Below are positions 12,027 through 64,000 of a DNA stretch of 64,000 nucleotides, piece by piece. Under the pieces are notes generated by a model. That model saw nothing but the letters and a program-made list of their open reading frames with translations, had not been told where the DNA came from and did not search any database. Source of the stretch: Mesostigma viride (taxonomy: Eukaryota > Streptophyta > Mesostigmatophyceae > Mesostigmatales > Mesostigmataceae); contig RPFO01000448.1 of assembly GCA_009746045.1 (NCBI GenBank), positions 208,126 through 272,125 on the forward strand, read 5' to 3'. Position numbers and translations under genes: made by a program. Position 1 is the first letter of the stretch. Each line of letters starts with the position of its first letter.

Positions 12027-12866
12027 TTCATTCGTTCGTTCGTTCGTTCGTTCGTTCGTTCGTTCGTTCGTTCGTTCGTTCGTTCGTTCGTTCGTTCGTT
12101 CGTTCGTTCGTTCGTTCGTTCGTTCGTTCGTTCGTTCGTTCGTTCGTTCGTTCGTTCGTTCGTTCGTTCGTTCGTTCGTTCGTTTCGTTCGTTCGTTCGT
12201 TCGTTCGTTCGTTCGTTCGTTCGTTCGTTCGTTCGTTCGTTCGTTCGTTCGTTCGTTCGTTCGTTCGTTCGTTCGTTCGTTCGTTCGTTCGTTCGTTCGT
12301 TCGTTCGTTCGTTCGTTCGTTCGTTCGTTCGTTCGCTCCCTCCCTCCCTCCCTCCCTCCCTCCCTCCCTCCCTCCCTCCCTCCCTCCCTCCCTCCCTCCC
12401 TCCCTCCCTCCCTCCTCCCTCCCTCCCTCCCTCCCTCCCTCCCTCCCTCCCTCCTCCCTCCCTCCCTCCCTCCCTCCCTCCCTCCCTCCCTCCCTCCCTC
12501 CCTCCCTCCCTCCCTCCCTCCCTCCCTCCCTCCCTCCCTCCCTCCCTCCCTCCCTCCCTCCCTCCCTCCCTCCCTCCCTCCCTCCCTCCCTCCCTCCCTC
12601 CCTCCCTCCCTCCCTTCCTTCCTTCCTTCCTTCCTTCATTCATTCATTCATGGCATTGATTGATTCATTCATTCATTCATTCATGGCATTCATTCATGGC
12701 ATTCATTCATTCATTCATTCATTCATTCATTCATTCATTCATTCATTCATTCATTCATTCATTCATTCATTCATTCATTCATTCATTCATTCATCCATTC
12801 ATTCATTCATTCATTCATTCATTCATTCATTCATTCATTCATTCATTCATTCATTCATTCATTCAT

Positions 12867-12942
<76 letters not shown>

Positions 12943-12981
12943 TCATTCATTCATTCTTTTATTCATTCATTCATTCATTAT
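12027..12981. repeat. Compound tetranucleotide microsatellite, ~950 bp
   Basis: Consecutive blocks on the plus strand are (TTCG)n about 12027-12336, (TCCC)n about 12337-12614, (TTCC)n about 12615-12636, (ATTC)n about 12637-12867 and (TTTC)n about 12868-12943, then (ATTC)n again. Rare one-base slips interrupt the blocks. Adjacent units mostly differ by one or two substitutions. Long ORFs across it on both strands are artefacts of the 4-base period. Confidence 0.97.
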
Positions 12982-13162
12982 AACTGAGTGTGTCACGTGG
13001 GCTGTAGTCATCGGAAAAATGAATATGGGATAGATCTAGTAGCTATGTAGTTTCTAGGTACAGACTTTGCATGCGCACCGCGGCCCGAATCCCTATGGTT
13101 GCATCAAATTTGGTCACACTCGGAACCCCCAACGACTTGGTTGGGGTTGGTATCCTTCATGA

Positions 13163-13807
13163 CTACCCATGCCACCTATCTTTGCGAGTCATCTGCCTCC
13201 ATCGTTTGACCTCGTCTATGCCAACGACACTATTCTCTTTGAGATGCCAGCTGCGCTCGCCAGCTGTGGCTGTCCAGACTGCCTCAGCAGGCACTTGAGG
13301 CACACGCGGCATAACATAATCCACTACAACAATGAACAGATAGTAACGTGGACAGGACCAAACCATCCTTGCCAGACGCCGGTCTGCAGTGGACATGCGG
13401 CGGGGAAAATGCCGTGCATTGAGTGCGCACCAAGGTGGTCGACCCCTCATACAGCGTGCGGATGACAGCAATCAGGGGGCGGTGGGTAAGCGAGCACGAG
13501 CAAGGACAGCCCATAGAGCGGCCCAGCGGACAGAATCAAAAGCCTTGATGAATTCGAAGAGGATCATGCAGGATGGTGGGAAACTCACCTGCAGGAGCGC
13601 CATCTCCTCGAAGAGGTGCCGCGCGATGAAGAGTGCCAGGACTGTGTTGCGCCCAGGCCGGAAGCCCATTTGGCTCATGAAGTCTCCCCAACTAGGTGAC
13701 GGTCGAGAGCAAAACGAAGGCGCATAAACAACTGCGTAAACAAATAAAACAATGCATAACCAATGCGCATAAACCTGAGGCTTGAGCGCGGCGCTCTGGA
13801 TGCACAC
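13163..13807 (-). pseudogene. Broken non-LTR (LINE) reverse transcriptase fragment, rearranged
   Basis: On the minus strand, 13472-13807 encodes 'SQMGFRPGRNTVLALFIAR' and then 'FIKAFDSVRWAALW', matching the LINE reverse transcriptase region 'GFRxGRST...' and palm motif A (FxKAFDSV). After a frameshift, 13284-13514 continues with 'LIAVIRTLYEGSTTLVRT' and a degraded version of the GxxQG motif. A further shift gives 'YLFIVVVDYVM'. The catalytic YADD counterpart does not follow on this strand. A 'LVYANDTILFE' phrase, the right spot but with Asp changed to Asn, is on the plus strand at about 13209-13241. Frameshifts, the altered motif and the strand switch make this a dead, rearranged remnant. Confidence 0.7.
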
Positions 13808-13819
13808 GCCTCGGTATAG

Positions 13820-14530
13820 TTCACAGGGTCGTCATGAGATTACGTACATTTGTTTTGTACAGCACTGAGCATAATACGCCGAACTGCTGTGCTGCCACTC
13901 AGGAATTTCGACGGCTCCTCGGCAAGTAGGATCCGGTTGCAGCTAACGTCAAGCAGGAAGCCAGTGAGCACCACCGCGGTTTAATCACCGAGGCCGGTGA
14001 AGCTGGTCAGGTCCTACGGCGGTGAAGAAGCGGAGTTGTTTGGCGTCGCGGCGCGCAGGCTGCTTGTTTGGCGGTGAACGGCGGCAGCTCGTCGGGGTCG
14101 GCCAAGGGCTCCGTCAGGGGCGGGTACGTGTAGACTGTCCTGCTCGGTGGCCACTGTGCACAGGCGGCGTGGCCGCGGCGGCGCAGGGACGCCCGCCGCC
14201 GGCGCCGGGCGGGCGGCCGCCAGTGGGCCGAGCAGCGGGGGCGGCGGCCGGGGGCGGGCGCCGAGCAGACGGGACTGGGAGGAGTACCACAAGTACGGCT
14301 GTCGTTGCGGCGAGCCGGACAGCGTCCGGGGCGCCGGTCGTGCGCCTCGCCTGGCACAGTCTGGCCGCTGGGCGTGGCGCAGGCGAATCCGGCAGGCGTA
14401 TACACTTGCCGTGTTGATCCTCGAGGTGGGCCAAGTATTCACGGAGTCGTGGAGGTCCTCCTGCTCCTTCGTTGCCTTCTCAGAGTTATGGACTATGCAT
14501 GTACGTGCGCGATCCTGCCCACTAATTAAT
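13820..14530. other. GC-rich low-complexity stretch, no supported gene
   Basis: A very GC-rich core (about 14040-14420) is open in several frames on both strands, as expected from base composition. I see no domain and no splice context. It may be decayed retroelement sequence. Confidence 0.35.
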
Positions 14531-14531
14531 T

Positions 14532-14650
14532 GTGGCAGTGAGAGAAGCTAGCTATAGGGCGCCCTCCCTCCTTCCCGTTGTCGGTATAGGGGTTGGAGGT
14601 TCCATTACTTTCATACTGGCACGCACCCACGTACGTGACGCAGTCACGTG
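14532..14650. repeat. Dispersed repeat T, copy 1
   Basis: The phrase from 'tggcagtgagagaagc' through 'tatagggcgccctccct' to 'actggcacgcaccca' recurs in shortened and diverged form at 16585-16682. It directly precedes the inverted-repeat element at 14663. Confidence 0.6.
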
Positions 14651-14662
14651 CTCAAATTAATG

Positions 14663-15376
14663 AATAGGGTTGCCGGGCTACTCGGTTGGGCCGGTTCCCG
14701 TTACCCGAAAACCGGCACGTACCCGAACATGTTCGGGTGCGCCGGTGGCCTCGAGCTACTAAGGCTGCAACACCGAATAGTACCGGTATCGGGTACCGGT
14801 CCCGTATACTCAGTGGGCAGATACGAACATTAACTCGGTATTAATTCCGGGTACCGGCCCCACTGCACTGGTTTGACCCAAACATAAGTATTCGGGGGTG
14901 AGTGCGCACCGAATATTTGATAGTGTTTGCCATCCTGGCCAATCGGGAATTGTGTCATCTCTTGGCAGGACCATCTTCAATGGCTGCAATAGAAAGTTTC
15001 TAGGCATGTTGACTCAATCAAGGCTGTAAGCGTCCAGATCTACGGTTCTTCAGGGACGGCGCAATGCGGCGAATTCAAGTTCTTCATTGTAGTATCCGAT
15101 GGAATCATATTCAGGCTTACAAACGTACGTATATATTATGGCCAGATGGTGGTATACATTCGCTATACGCACTCACGTTCGCGTACTGCTACTCGGTACG
15201 GGGTTCGGTCAGACCGTACCAAACCGAACATTTTCTCGGTATATCGGGTTAACCGGCGACCTTGGCGGAACCCGAACATGTCCGGCGGTCGGTATACCAG
15301 GTGACCTGAACAGTACTCGGTGTACATGTGGCCGGGCTCAGTCGTCCCGGGAACCGAGTAGCCCAACCCGGCTATT
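14663..15376. mobile_element. Possible MITE-like element with imperfect terminal inverted repeats
   Basis: The left end reads aatagggttgccgggctact and the right end is its imperfect reverse complement (aatagccgggttgggctact when inverted). A second inverted pair lies further in ('cccgaacatgttcgggt' on the left, 'cccgaacatgtccgg' on the right). The whole 714-bp segment is rich in 'accggta/cgggt' phrases. No transposase-like ORF is present. A target-site duplication could not be fixed because both flanks are AT-rich (attaat). Confidence 0.4.
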
Positions 15377-16584
15377 AATTTATAATGTGCTATCGTAAGA
15401 AGAACGGCTCACGCCCAGGCAGCCTTCTAGCTGTATATTATTCATATATCTGTGTGATCTGGAGGGCTGATGACTCGAAGAGAGGAATGGGTGGAGGTTA
15501 TACATGAAGGATACAATCTTCAAGTTGCCCCACCGGCCGGTAGGGCCGGCGATGATCGACCCCTCGACTCGCGCCTCCTGGGCGGACCTGCTCATTGAAG
15601 AGCCCGGCAACCTCTATACCACCACCGCCATCACCACCAAGCTCCATGCAGGATCGAGCTGGAAGACAAGCGCCGCGAGGCCGCTGACTGCGACCGCCGC
15701 CGCTGCCAGGTCATCCTCAGGCGCTTCGACGTGCAGCCGGGGGAGACCCCAGCCAGACTCTCTTGCCGGACGAGGCTGCTCAGGAACCATCAACCATGCA
15801 GCTCTTAGCGCGCAATTATGGAGCTCAGCAAGGAACGGCACCGCAGGCTGCAGGCCGGCGCCTACCGGCCGCCCTACGGCCTGCCCCATCCACGGGACAA
15901 TTAAGGCAGTGCCTCCTTATCTTCAGCGACATCGCAGCGACATCGCAGCCCGAGTTTGGTTCCTCTCTCGCCGCATGAGAAGCGCAGCAAACTCCCCTTG
16001 GTCGCTTAATTAACGACGACCTCAGGTCGTCCGTGAGTGATGCCGGCCCAGCAGCAGCAGCACTGAGCAGAAGCGCCGTACCTGATGATTCTGACAGTGG
16101 CCCGACTACATCCGCCACAAGGCCATGGCCCTGAGAAGCCCCAAGTGTACATACTGGCGGGGCGGTCGATCGGTCCGGCTGCCGACCGCTTCATCAAATA
16201 CATAGACAACCTTCATGTCAACACCAAACTGTGGAAGCCCCCCCAGGCTCCCCTGGGATAGAGCAGTTACATAGATGGGGGCTGAACTGGGATGGGGATA
16301 GCTTATAGGCATCACGGTACAGCACTCGGAATGATCAATACTAGCCGTCATCAGCGTTATAGTACCTTATGACTTGCTCTGGCTCCATGGCTTGTGGCCA
16401 TTAGCTTGCGCCTTAGCCCGGCCGGACGTCCTGCTGCATGATCGAGCCCACCTTTTTATAGCATAAGCTATATGCGTCAGCCTACCGGCTATGGTATTGC
16501 AGGTTTGTATTGCACCCACAGTGTTGCACTCCCGGCACTATGCTGTCCGCTGTGGAGAGCGCTTAATCTGTGGCCTGCCCACTT
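15377..16584. other. Intergenic stretch with a possible decayed LINE ORF1-like piece
   Basis: A plus-strand ORF at 15504-16013 (169 codons) is open but has no recognised domain. In another plus frame around 15650-15780 there is an Arg/Glu-rich charged stretch including 'DRRRCQVILRRFDVQPGETP'. It loosely resembles the RNA-binding part of LINE ORF1 proteins. The link to LINE is guesswork, based mainly on reverse transcriptase pieces on both sides. Confidence 0.2.
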
Positions 16585-16682
16585 GTGGCAGTAAGAGAAG
16601 CTATAGGGCGCCCTCCCTTCTCGTTGTTTAAATGGGTTGTCAGAAGGTTCCTTTACTCTGTACTGGCACCCACATGACACAG
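16585..16682. repeat. Dispersed repeat T, copy 2
   Basis: A shorter, diverged copy of 14532-14650 sharing 'agagaagctatagggcgccc' and 'tactggcaccca'. It lies upstream of the tandem LINE fragments. Confidence 0.55.
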
Positions 16683-16974
16683 TGTTTCTTCAAGTCGGTG
16701 GGGGTGACGAATGTGAACACCATCAACTAATTGCATGTGACCAAAGTATGGCTAAAAACTGAATAGCGGTGATTCGGGCCACGACGTCGCCTTCAAACCC
16801 ACAACTAGAGGTTAGTAGGCACACATTTCATTCGACAATTAATCGATTTCATTGAATTATAATATCAACATAGTGAGTGCATGCCAGTGTTATGCGCCAG
16901 GCACGTGCCCGCTTTGCTCGATCGGCATGCTCAGAGGCCGCGAACCTAATAATCAATGAGCCTGGGGAGCGGGG

Positions 16975-17840
16975 GTGACAATCCGGCAGAATTTACTTGC
17001 TGACCTCATCTATGCATATGCCGACGACATCACGCGCTCATTGAGAAGGCGGAGTCTACCCAACTCTGGCTGGACTGCCTGGCGCTCGAGGCGCATGCTG
17101 TTGGTCTAGCTAGAAATAAGCCCCAACGCTTAGCAGTCTAGAAATAAGCCCCCCGGAGGCCATGGCCTTTGGCCTGGCCAGCCCCCCGCCTGAGCTCCTT
17201 CTAGTCTTTTAGACAACTGACACCACGGTAAACTCCCCTGCTTCAGGCCGCGCTTCGACTGAGCTGCTCGGCAGTTGGCTTCCGGACTGCGAGGACGACA
17301 TGAGGACCCGGATTGGCATGGCGTCACTGGGGGCACTAACTCTACGAGCACTGTCGCTGGTGGTCAGAAAACCACACCCTGCCCCGGCTTGTCAAGCGCA
17401 ACCTGTCTGTTCAAGCTGTCGTCATTTTGACGATCCTGACCTACGGCGCTGGCCAAGACGTGAAAGTGACTCAGGTGGCCTGAGAATATTTATCGACTCG
17501 ACGACACCGTCACCAAGATCCTGCGCACGGCACTTAATGTTCCCTATGGTTTCACACATGAGCAATGAGGATTTGTACGATGATTTACCATGTGCTTCCC
17601 GCATTCTTAGGCACAGGCGCCTGGACCTAGCCGGGCACCTGGCCCCCACAGATGAGGTAGATACATCAGACAGATAGACTAGCTGGCATGCACCAAGCCC
17701 GCACAGCCCCGGGGCGTTTTGTCCTCACGTGGCATGCCCCAGGCTGTGCGCGCCGCCCGGCCGGGCCGCCTCCGCATTCCGTCATAGGCTAGACATGGAC
17801 ATGTGCTAGTAACCCTAGACGGGCGGGCTCACGCCCGGGG
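16975..17840 (+). pseudogene. Degenerate LINE reverse transcriptase 3' fragment, copy 1
   Basis: Begins near the catalytic palm motif (DLIYAYADDIT at about 17004-17036, containing YADD). It then runs through a decayed 'WLDCLALEAHAVGL' segment, a 'LGSWLPDCEDDMRTRIGMA' segment and 'MSNEDLYDDLPCASRI', in shifting frames with stops. These match the end of the reverse transcriptase and the C-terminal segment of non-LTR elements. 5' truncated and not functional. Confidence 0.68.
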
Positions 17841-17864
17841 ACCCCGGCCCTGGTTTGCCTGTAA

Positions 17865-18665
17865 TATGGAGGCGTCCGCCCAACTTTGGTTGGACTGCCT
17901 GGCTCTCGAGGCCCGGGCTGTTGGTCTCGAAATCAGCCCCAAGACGGAGGCCATGGCCCTTGGCCTGGCCACCCCCCCCCTGAGCTCCGCCTCTTAGACG
18001 ACACCCCATGGTTCCCTTCCCCACTTCAGGTCGCTTCGATCAAGCTGCTAGGCAGCTGCATCCGGCCCCGGCCGACTGCGAGGACGACATGACGACTTGG
18101 ATTGGTATGATGGCCTGGGCACAGCTCCATGAGCACCGTCGCTCATGGTGGAGCAACCTTGCCCTGCCCCGGACTGTCAAACGCGGCCTCTTCGCAGGTC
18201 GTTGCATCTTGACGATCCTGACCTATGGAGCCGAGACGTGGATGCTGACGCAGGAGCTGGAGCAGCAACTCGACGGCGCGGTCACCAAGATGCTACGTAG
18301 TGCCATTCAGCATGCTACGTAGTTCCATTCAGCATGCACATTCGCCATGAGGATTTGTATGCCGATTTACCATACGCTTCCCATCTTAGTAGGCACATGC
18401 GCCTAGCTGGGACAAGCCGGGCACCTCGCACGCACAGATCAGGTAGACACTATGGATTGCTCTGCAGGCCGGCCCAACCTAGGCATTTTGTTCTCACATG
18501 GAGTGCCCCAGGCCGCGCGCAGCCGGGGCGCGCCACCCGTGGCCTTTCCGAGATAGACTAGGCATGGATATGTGTTAAACCTACGTCGCAATGGGCTTGA
18601 TCACGCCAGGACAGCCCCCTGGCATGTCCGTAATCTGGCAGCAGATGGTTCGCAAGCATAGGTGG
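17865..18665 (+). pseudogene. Degenerate LINE reverse transcriptase 3' fragment, copy 2
   Basis: Parallel to copy 1 but starting just after the YADD region ('EASAQLWLDCLALEARAVGL'). After a frameshift, 18008-18322 encodes 'DCEDDMTTWIGMMAWAQL', 'NLALPRTVKRGLFAGR' and 'LTYGAETWMLTQELEQQLDG'. The last is a hallmark of the segment after the reverse transcriptase palm in many LINEs (YGAETW). The following 'HEDLYADLPYASHLSRHMRL' has the same counterpart in copy 1. Stops and shifts show it is dead. Confidence 0.72.
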
Positions 18666-19600
18666 CAGGTAGTAATGAAGGAGACCACCCCCAACACAGT
18701 GGGGGCTCCGCCTGTGACCGAGTGTGGCATTCACAATGCTTCAGGCCGTGGTGCTTACAACCCTGTAACTAGGTCTTCGATCGTTAGCTCCATCCATCCC
18801 CTCCCACTCAACTGTACTGAGGACTTATGCTCACGCAACGCTGTTACGTGTTATATCAAGGAGGACGTGTTATATGCTCACGTAACGCTGTTATTAATTA
18901 ATTATTTATAGAGGCAGATGACGTGTAAGGTTAGGTGGCAGACAGTAGTGAAAGCCACCACCCCCCAGTCGGTGGGGCCCTCGCGTGTGAGTAAGTTTGG
19001 CATGCATAGCGATTAAGGGCCGTGGTGCCAGCAACCCTGTAACTAGGAACTAGACATAGCAACATCCATCCACCCCATTTATTCCACGTGACCAAGTATG
19101 GCATTCGCAGTGATTCGGGCCGTGGTGCCCACAACCCCGTAACTAGGTCTTAGATAGCTAGCTCCATCCATCCCATCCCATCCCATCCCATCCCATCCCA
19201 TCCCATCCCATCCCATCCCATCCCATCCCATCCCATCCCATCCCATCCCATCCCATCCCATCCCATCCCATCCCATCCCATCCCATCCCATCCCATCCCA
19301 TCCCATCCCATCCCATCCCATCCCATCCCATCCCATCCCATCCCATCCCATCCCATCCCATCCCATCCCATCCCATCCCACTCGACTGTACTGAGGACTT
19401 ATGCTCACGTAACACTGTTAGTTAATTAATCCACCCCATCTCATATTCATTTGCCTGAGGACGTATGCTCACGTGACGCAGCTAGTTACGAGTAAATTAA
19501 TTAATTATGTAGTAGTGAGTGCCGTGGTGCTCGCATTCCTACAACTCGCGGTTAGTTAGGCACTCCTGATTCCATTCCACCCATATATGTATGTATTTGT
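18660..19600. repeat. Diverged tandem repeats sharing 'gtaactaggt' and 'tatgctcacgtaac'
   Basis: At least four diverged copies of two phrases alternate. One type is 'gccgtggtgc..acaaccc.gtaactagg' (about 18740, 19020, 19120, with weaker relatives at 16780 and 19520). The other is 'tgaggacttatgctcacg' (18820, 18862, 19390, 19458). The copies follow the second LINE fragment and may be its 3' untranslated tail or an old satellite. Confidence 0.6.
19167..19380. repeat. (CCCAT)n pentanucleotide array, about 42 units
   Basis: A perfect 5-bp array embedded between the diverged tandem repeats. It appears to be an expansion of the 'ccatccatccc' phrase present unexpanded in the copy at 18790. ORFs through it are artefacts. 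Confidence 0.96.
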
Positions 19601-20133
19601 TCTCACGTGAAGCAGTCACGCGAGCCTTCTCATTAGTGGAGATTCAAATAATGGCTGCTTGCACTGGCAAAGTGCCTCAAGACATGAAAGCCGGTGTTCC
19701 AGGCCAGTGTAACTTGGACACATTGGTCGCTCTAATTTGGTCGGAAACCCCCCTCTATTCGCAGCAGGTATCCCTGTGGCTCCACCCCTTTGAGGACCAG
19801 GAGGGGGGTTTGTTTGTTGGAAGCTACATTGCAAATGCATGGTGCCCCAAGCGCCATTCATTGCCACAGCTAGTTTATCTGGTTTGCCTCCAAAATGTTG
19901 CATACTTACGAAAACCTTACAAGAATTTTCTATCATCTTCATCCTGCTCCAGCAGTACAGGCGAGCATGCCTCTAATGTACATTGCGCTGGCACGGCACC
20001 ACAAGAGCAGCTGTCAGGAAACCACAAGAATGGGCTTCATTTGGGAGAACTACGCACCCACAGCGGGGCTTTGAAGGGCCTGCGCGGCAGCCTGCAAAAA
20101 CAACCGATCGCCAACAAGGACAGAAACACATGA
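19591..20133 (+). CDS. Unrecognised 180-codon ORF (doubtful)
   Basis: An ATG-initiated open frame ending at TGA. It is the longest ORF in the 9-20 kb block that is not a simple repeat. The product has moderately protein-like composition with a Ser/Cys-rich stretch near residue 115 (SSSSCSSSTGEH). I recognise no domain, signal peptide or membrane segment. It lies just beyond the inferred 3' end of the minus-strand coiled-coil gene and may be antisense to its 3' untranslated region. It could equally be chance. Confidence 0.15.
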   Translation: MYLFSREAVTRAFSLVEIQIMAACTGKVPQDMKAGVPGQCNLDTLVALIWSETPLYSQQVSLWLHPFEDQEGGLFVGSYIANAWCPKRHSLPQLVYLVCLQNVAYLRKPYKNFLSSSSCSSSTGEHASNVHCAGTAPQEQLSGNHKNGLHLGELRTHSGALKGLRGSLQKQPIANKDRNT

Positions 20134-20442
20134 TGCAGTAGAATACGTTAGTAAGGCTCTGTTACAAGCAGTTGAAGTCAGCCAACATGCGCACTTTTGT
20201 AGCACAGCTGCTGGGGTTGCAGAAACCTGTTTCTGGCGGGGGGCAGACGTCTGACAAGCAGTTCTCCTGTCGGCAACGGGCGCCTGTGGTACCCAACAAG
20301 CTGAAACCGCCACCCAAAATCCAGCTACAGCCTCACCAGCAAACCATGAGAAGCCAAGGGTGATGGACGTCAAGCCACTTATAAGCAGCATAGACATCAT
20401 ATGCGCACCAAATATGTCCTTAAAGCATTGATCGCGTGCCCC

Positions 20443-46762
<26,320 letters not shown>

Positions 46763-47806
46763 TTCCCTTGAATTATTTGTCTACATCGTGGATCCCTTGC
46801 TAGTACGTCAACTTGACTTGATGAAAAAAGAACAATTTAACAAAAAAACTGAACTCATTTGCTATGTACAAGCTAAGCCATTGCAGTCAAATGAGCGCCA
46901 TAACAGGGGCCGTGCTTTAAAATGGCATCATGCCTGACCAGGCTACAAGCTGTATTTAGTTCTGTGCGACACGTGTCGCATGCTGGTTTTCCTTTTCCGG
47001 GCTCTATCCCAGCATTGACCTTTTGTTGTTTCCGGGAAAATATTAATGGTGGCAGGATGGGTGTTGTTTATTTCCATTTAATTAACCGGGCTTAAAGTTA
47101 ACCAAAGTATGCCACAAATAGCCAAAAGCTTAGTTGAGCCTTGTTGTTGTTGCCCACGCCGCACAGCATTGACCTGAATTGACTAGGGAACTTGGCGCCG
47201 GCCGTCCAGTTGTCTTCTATTAACGGCCGGCGGGGGCCGGAAGTCGGTCTGATCGAGGTCCCGCTTGATCCAACGAGATGAGCCCGCACTGAAGGAAAAA
47301 TATTTTGGGGCCCCGTCGTGCAACAAGCCTTCATGAATGATTCATGATTGCCCGCTGAACTAATTAAATAGATCAACCACTTTGCAGGCCTCTAAAATCC
47401 GTTCTCACGATTTTAAAATAAATAGATCAACCACTTTGCAGGCCTCTAAAATCCGTTCTCACGATTTTAAAACAACCCTGTGCAGTAAATTGCCTCCGTG
47501 AGGACCGTGCAAAGTCATAGGCAGGCATGACGTAGTTTAGCTATTCGGCTTTGTGTCAACTCGTGCTAGGGACGAGAGGATGATAACAAACTGGGGGGCC
47601 TTCATCTATAATTCATGTGGAGGCATCTCTGTTGGGGCATTGCCACAAGCAGCATTATTAGTGCATACCATGGCTGGGTAATACGGTTGCCGTGCTCACT
47701 ATCCCCACATCCATGGTCAGGAATGCATCTAGACATGACTGTCAGCAGCACCATGGGAACAATTTGCTTCATGAAGTCCATGCCCGATAAACCTCCCTGA
47801 CTTAAA
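46763..47806. promoter_or_regulatory. Divergent promoter region between the coiled-coil gene and the NEK gene
   Basis: About 1.04 kb separates the two inferred start codons, which point away from each other. It contains a two-copy 54-bp direct repeat (47366-47473), AT-rich 'ttaattaac' and 'gggaaaatattaatgg' phrases, and a GC-rich 'ggccggcgggggccgg' stretch at 47225. No TATA box or known motif can be assigned with confidence. Divergent pairing allows shared regulation but does not prove it. Confidence 0.5.
47366..47473. repeat. 54-bp direct tandem duplication in the divergent promoter
   Basis: Two copies of a unit beginning 'aaatagatcaaccacttt' and ending 'ctcacgattttaaa', essentially identical, 54 bases apart. 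Confidence 0.9.
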
Positions 47807-63643
<15,837 letters not shown>

Positions 63644-64000
63644 ACCAAGCGTGCGGCAGGTGACAGGGCTCGACCTGTGCCCGATTCACTACAAAGAATG
63701 GCTCATAGTGGTATCGCAGCTCCGCAACTTGTAGATGGTTCATTTGTGGATTGAGAAAGACTCTCACTTCAATGTGGATGCATTGTGGATGCAAAATTTC
63801 GGCGCAGCTCGCTTTTGTGCTGTGGAATGACCTGGTAATCATGCAGGCAAAAGCACAGGAAAATTCTTAGAAAGGCTGCCGCATGGTTCCCATTTGGCTG
63901 AATAAGCTACTATTTCACCAAAAATAGTTCTACTATGACAAAGTGAAGGGTTTCCCATGCTACCATAAGGACTAAGGGATAGCCAGTGGCACTTGGCCAC
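63644..64000. other. 3' flank of the NEK gene, no supported feature
   Basis: Untranslated or intergenic sequence after the stop at 63643. No clear polyadenylation signal or further exon was identified. Confidence 0.4.

Noticed and set aside
12023-12643. Minus-strand ORFs of about 200 codons (Glu-Gly-Arg / Thr-Asn-Glu-Arg repeats)
   Set aside because: They are direct translations of tetranucleotide repeats, open in several frames.
14007-14551. Several overlapping ORFs of 100-140 codons
   Set aside because: All frames on both strands are open because of extreme GC content; no domain is recognisable in any.

Overview
This window is nuclear DNA from a eukaryote with intron-rich, GC-rich genes. 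Introns are GT-AG and often 0.5-2 kb, and most are filled with tandem repeats. Short GC-rich exons join in perfect phase, non-LTR retrotransposon debris is present, and a short plant/algal-type (CCCTAAA) telomere-like tract lies near base 1400. A NIMA-related kinase next to a giant coiled-coil protein would suit a protist or alga with centrioles or cilia, but the sequence alone does not fix the lineage. I saw no bacterial operons, CRISPR arrays, rRNA genes or convincing tRNA genes.

Layout. (1) 1-8.9 kb, plus strand: the 3' part of a nine-exon gene for a protein with a weak resemblance to LEA-2 beta-sandwich proteins. Two of its introns hold 59-bp and 62-bp minisatellites. (2) 9-20.4 kb: a repeat-rich intergenic block. 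It holds an interleaved direct-repeat (LTR-like) structure, a giant compound tetranucleotide tract, broken LINE reverse transcriptase pieces (one rearranged, two in tandem), an inverted-repeat element, a (CCCAT)n array and one unrecognised 180-codon ORF. (3) 20.4-46.8 kb, minus strand: one gene whose 26 exons I could chain in frame to about 1,729 residues. It is a mostly alpha-helical coiled-coil protein of no recognised family. Most of its introns carry a private tandem array, and one carries a 1.9-kb TTAA-flanked inverted-repeat element. (4) 46.8-47.8 kb: a shared divergent promoter region. (5) 47.8-63.6 kb, plus strand: a 15-exon NEK-family Ser/Thr kinase of about 1,703 residues with an N-terminal kinase domain, a roughly 1,300-residue low-complexity linker and a short ordered C-terminus.

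The kinase and the coiled-coil gene are arranged head to head across about 1 kb and could be co-regulated. A joint role at a centrosome, basal body or cytoskeleton is inference only. Exon boundaries were set by eye from splice motifs, open frame and phase. Phase closes across all 47 inferred introns, which strongly supports the two large models and is weaker support for the first gene.
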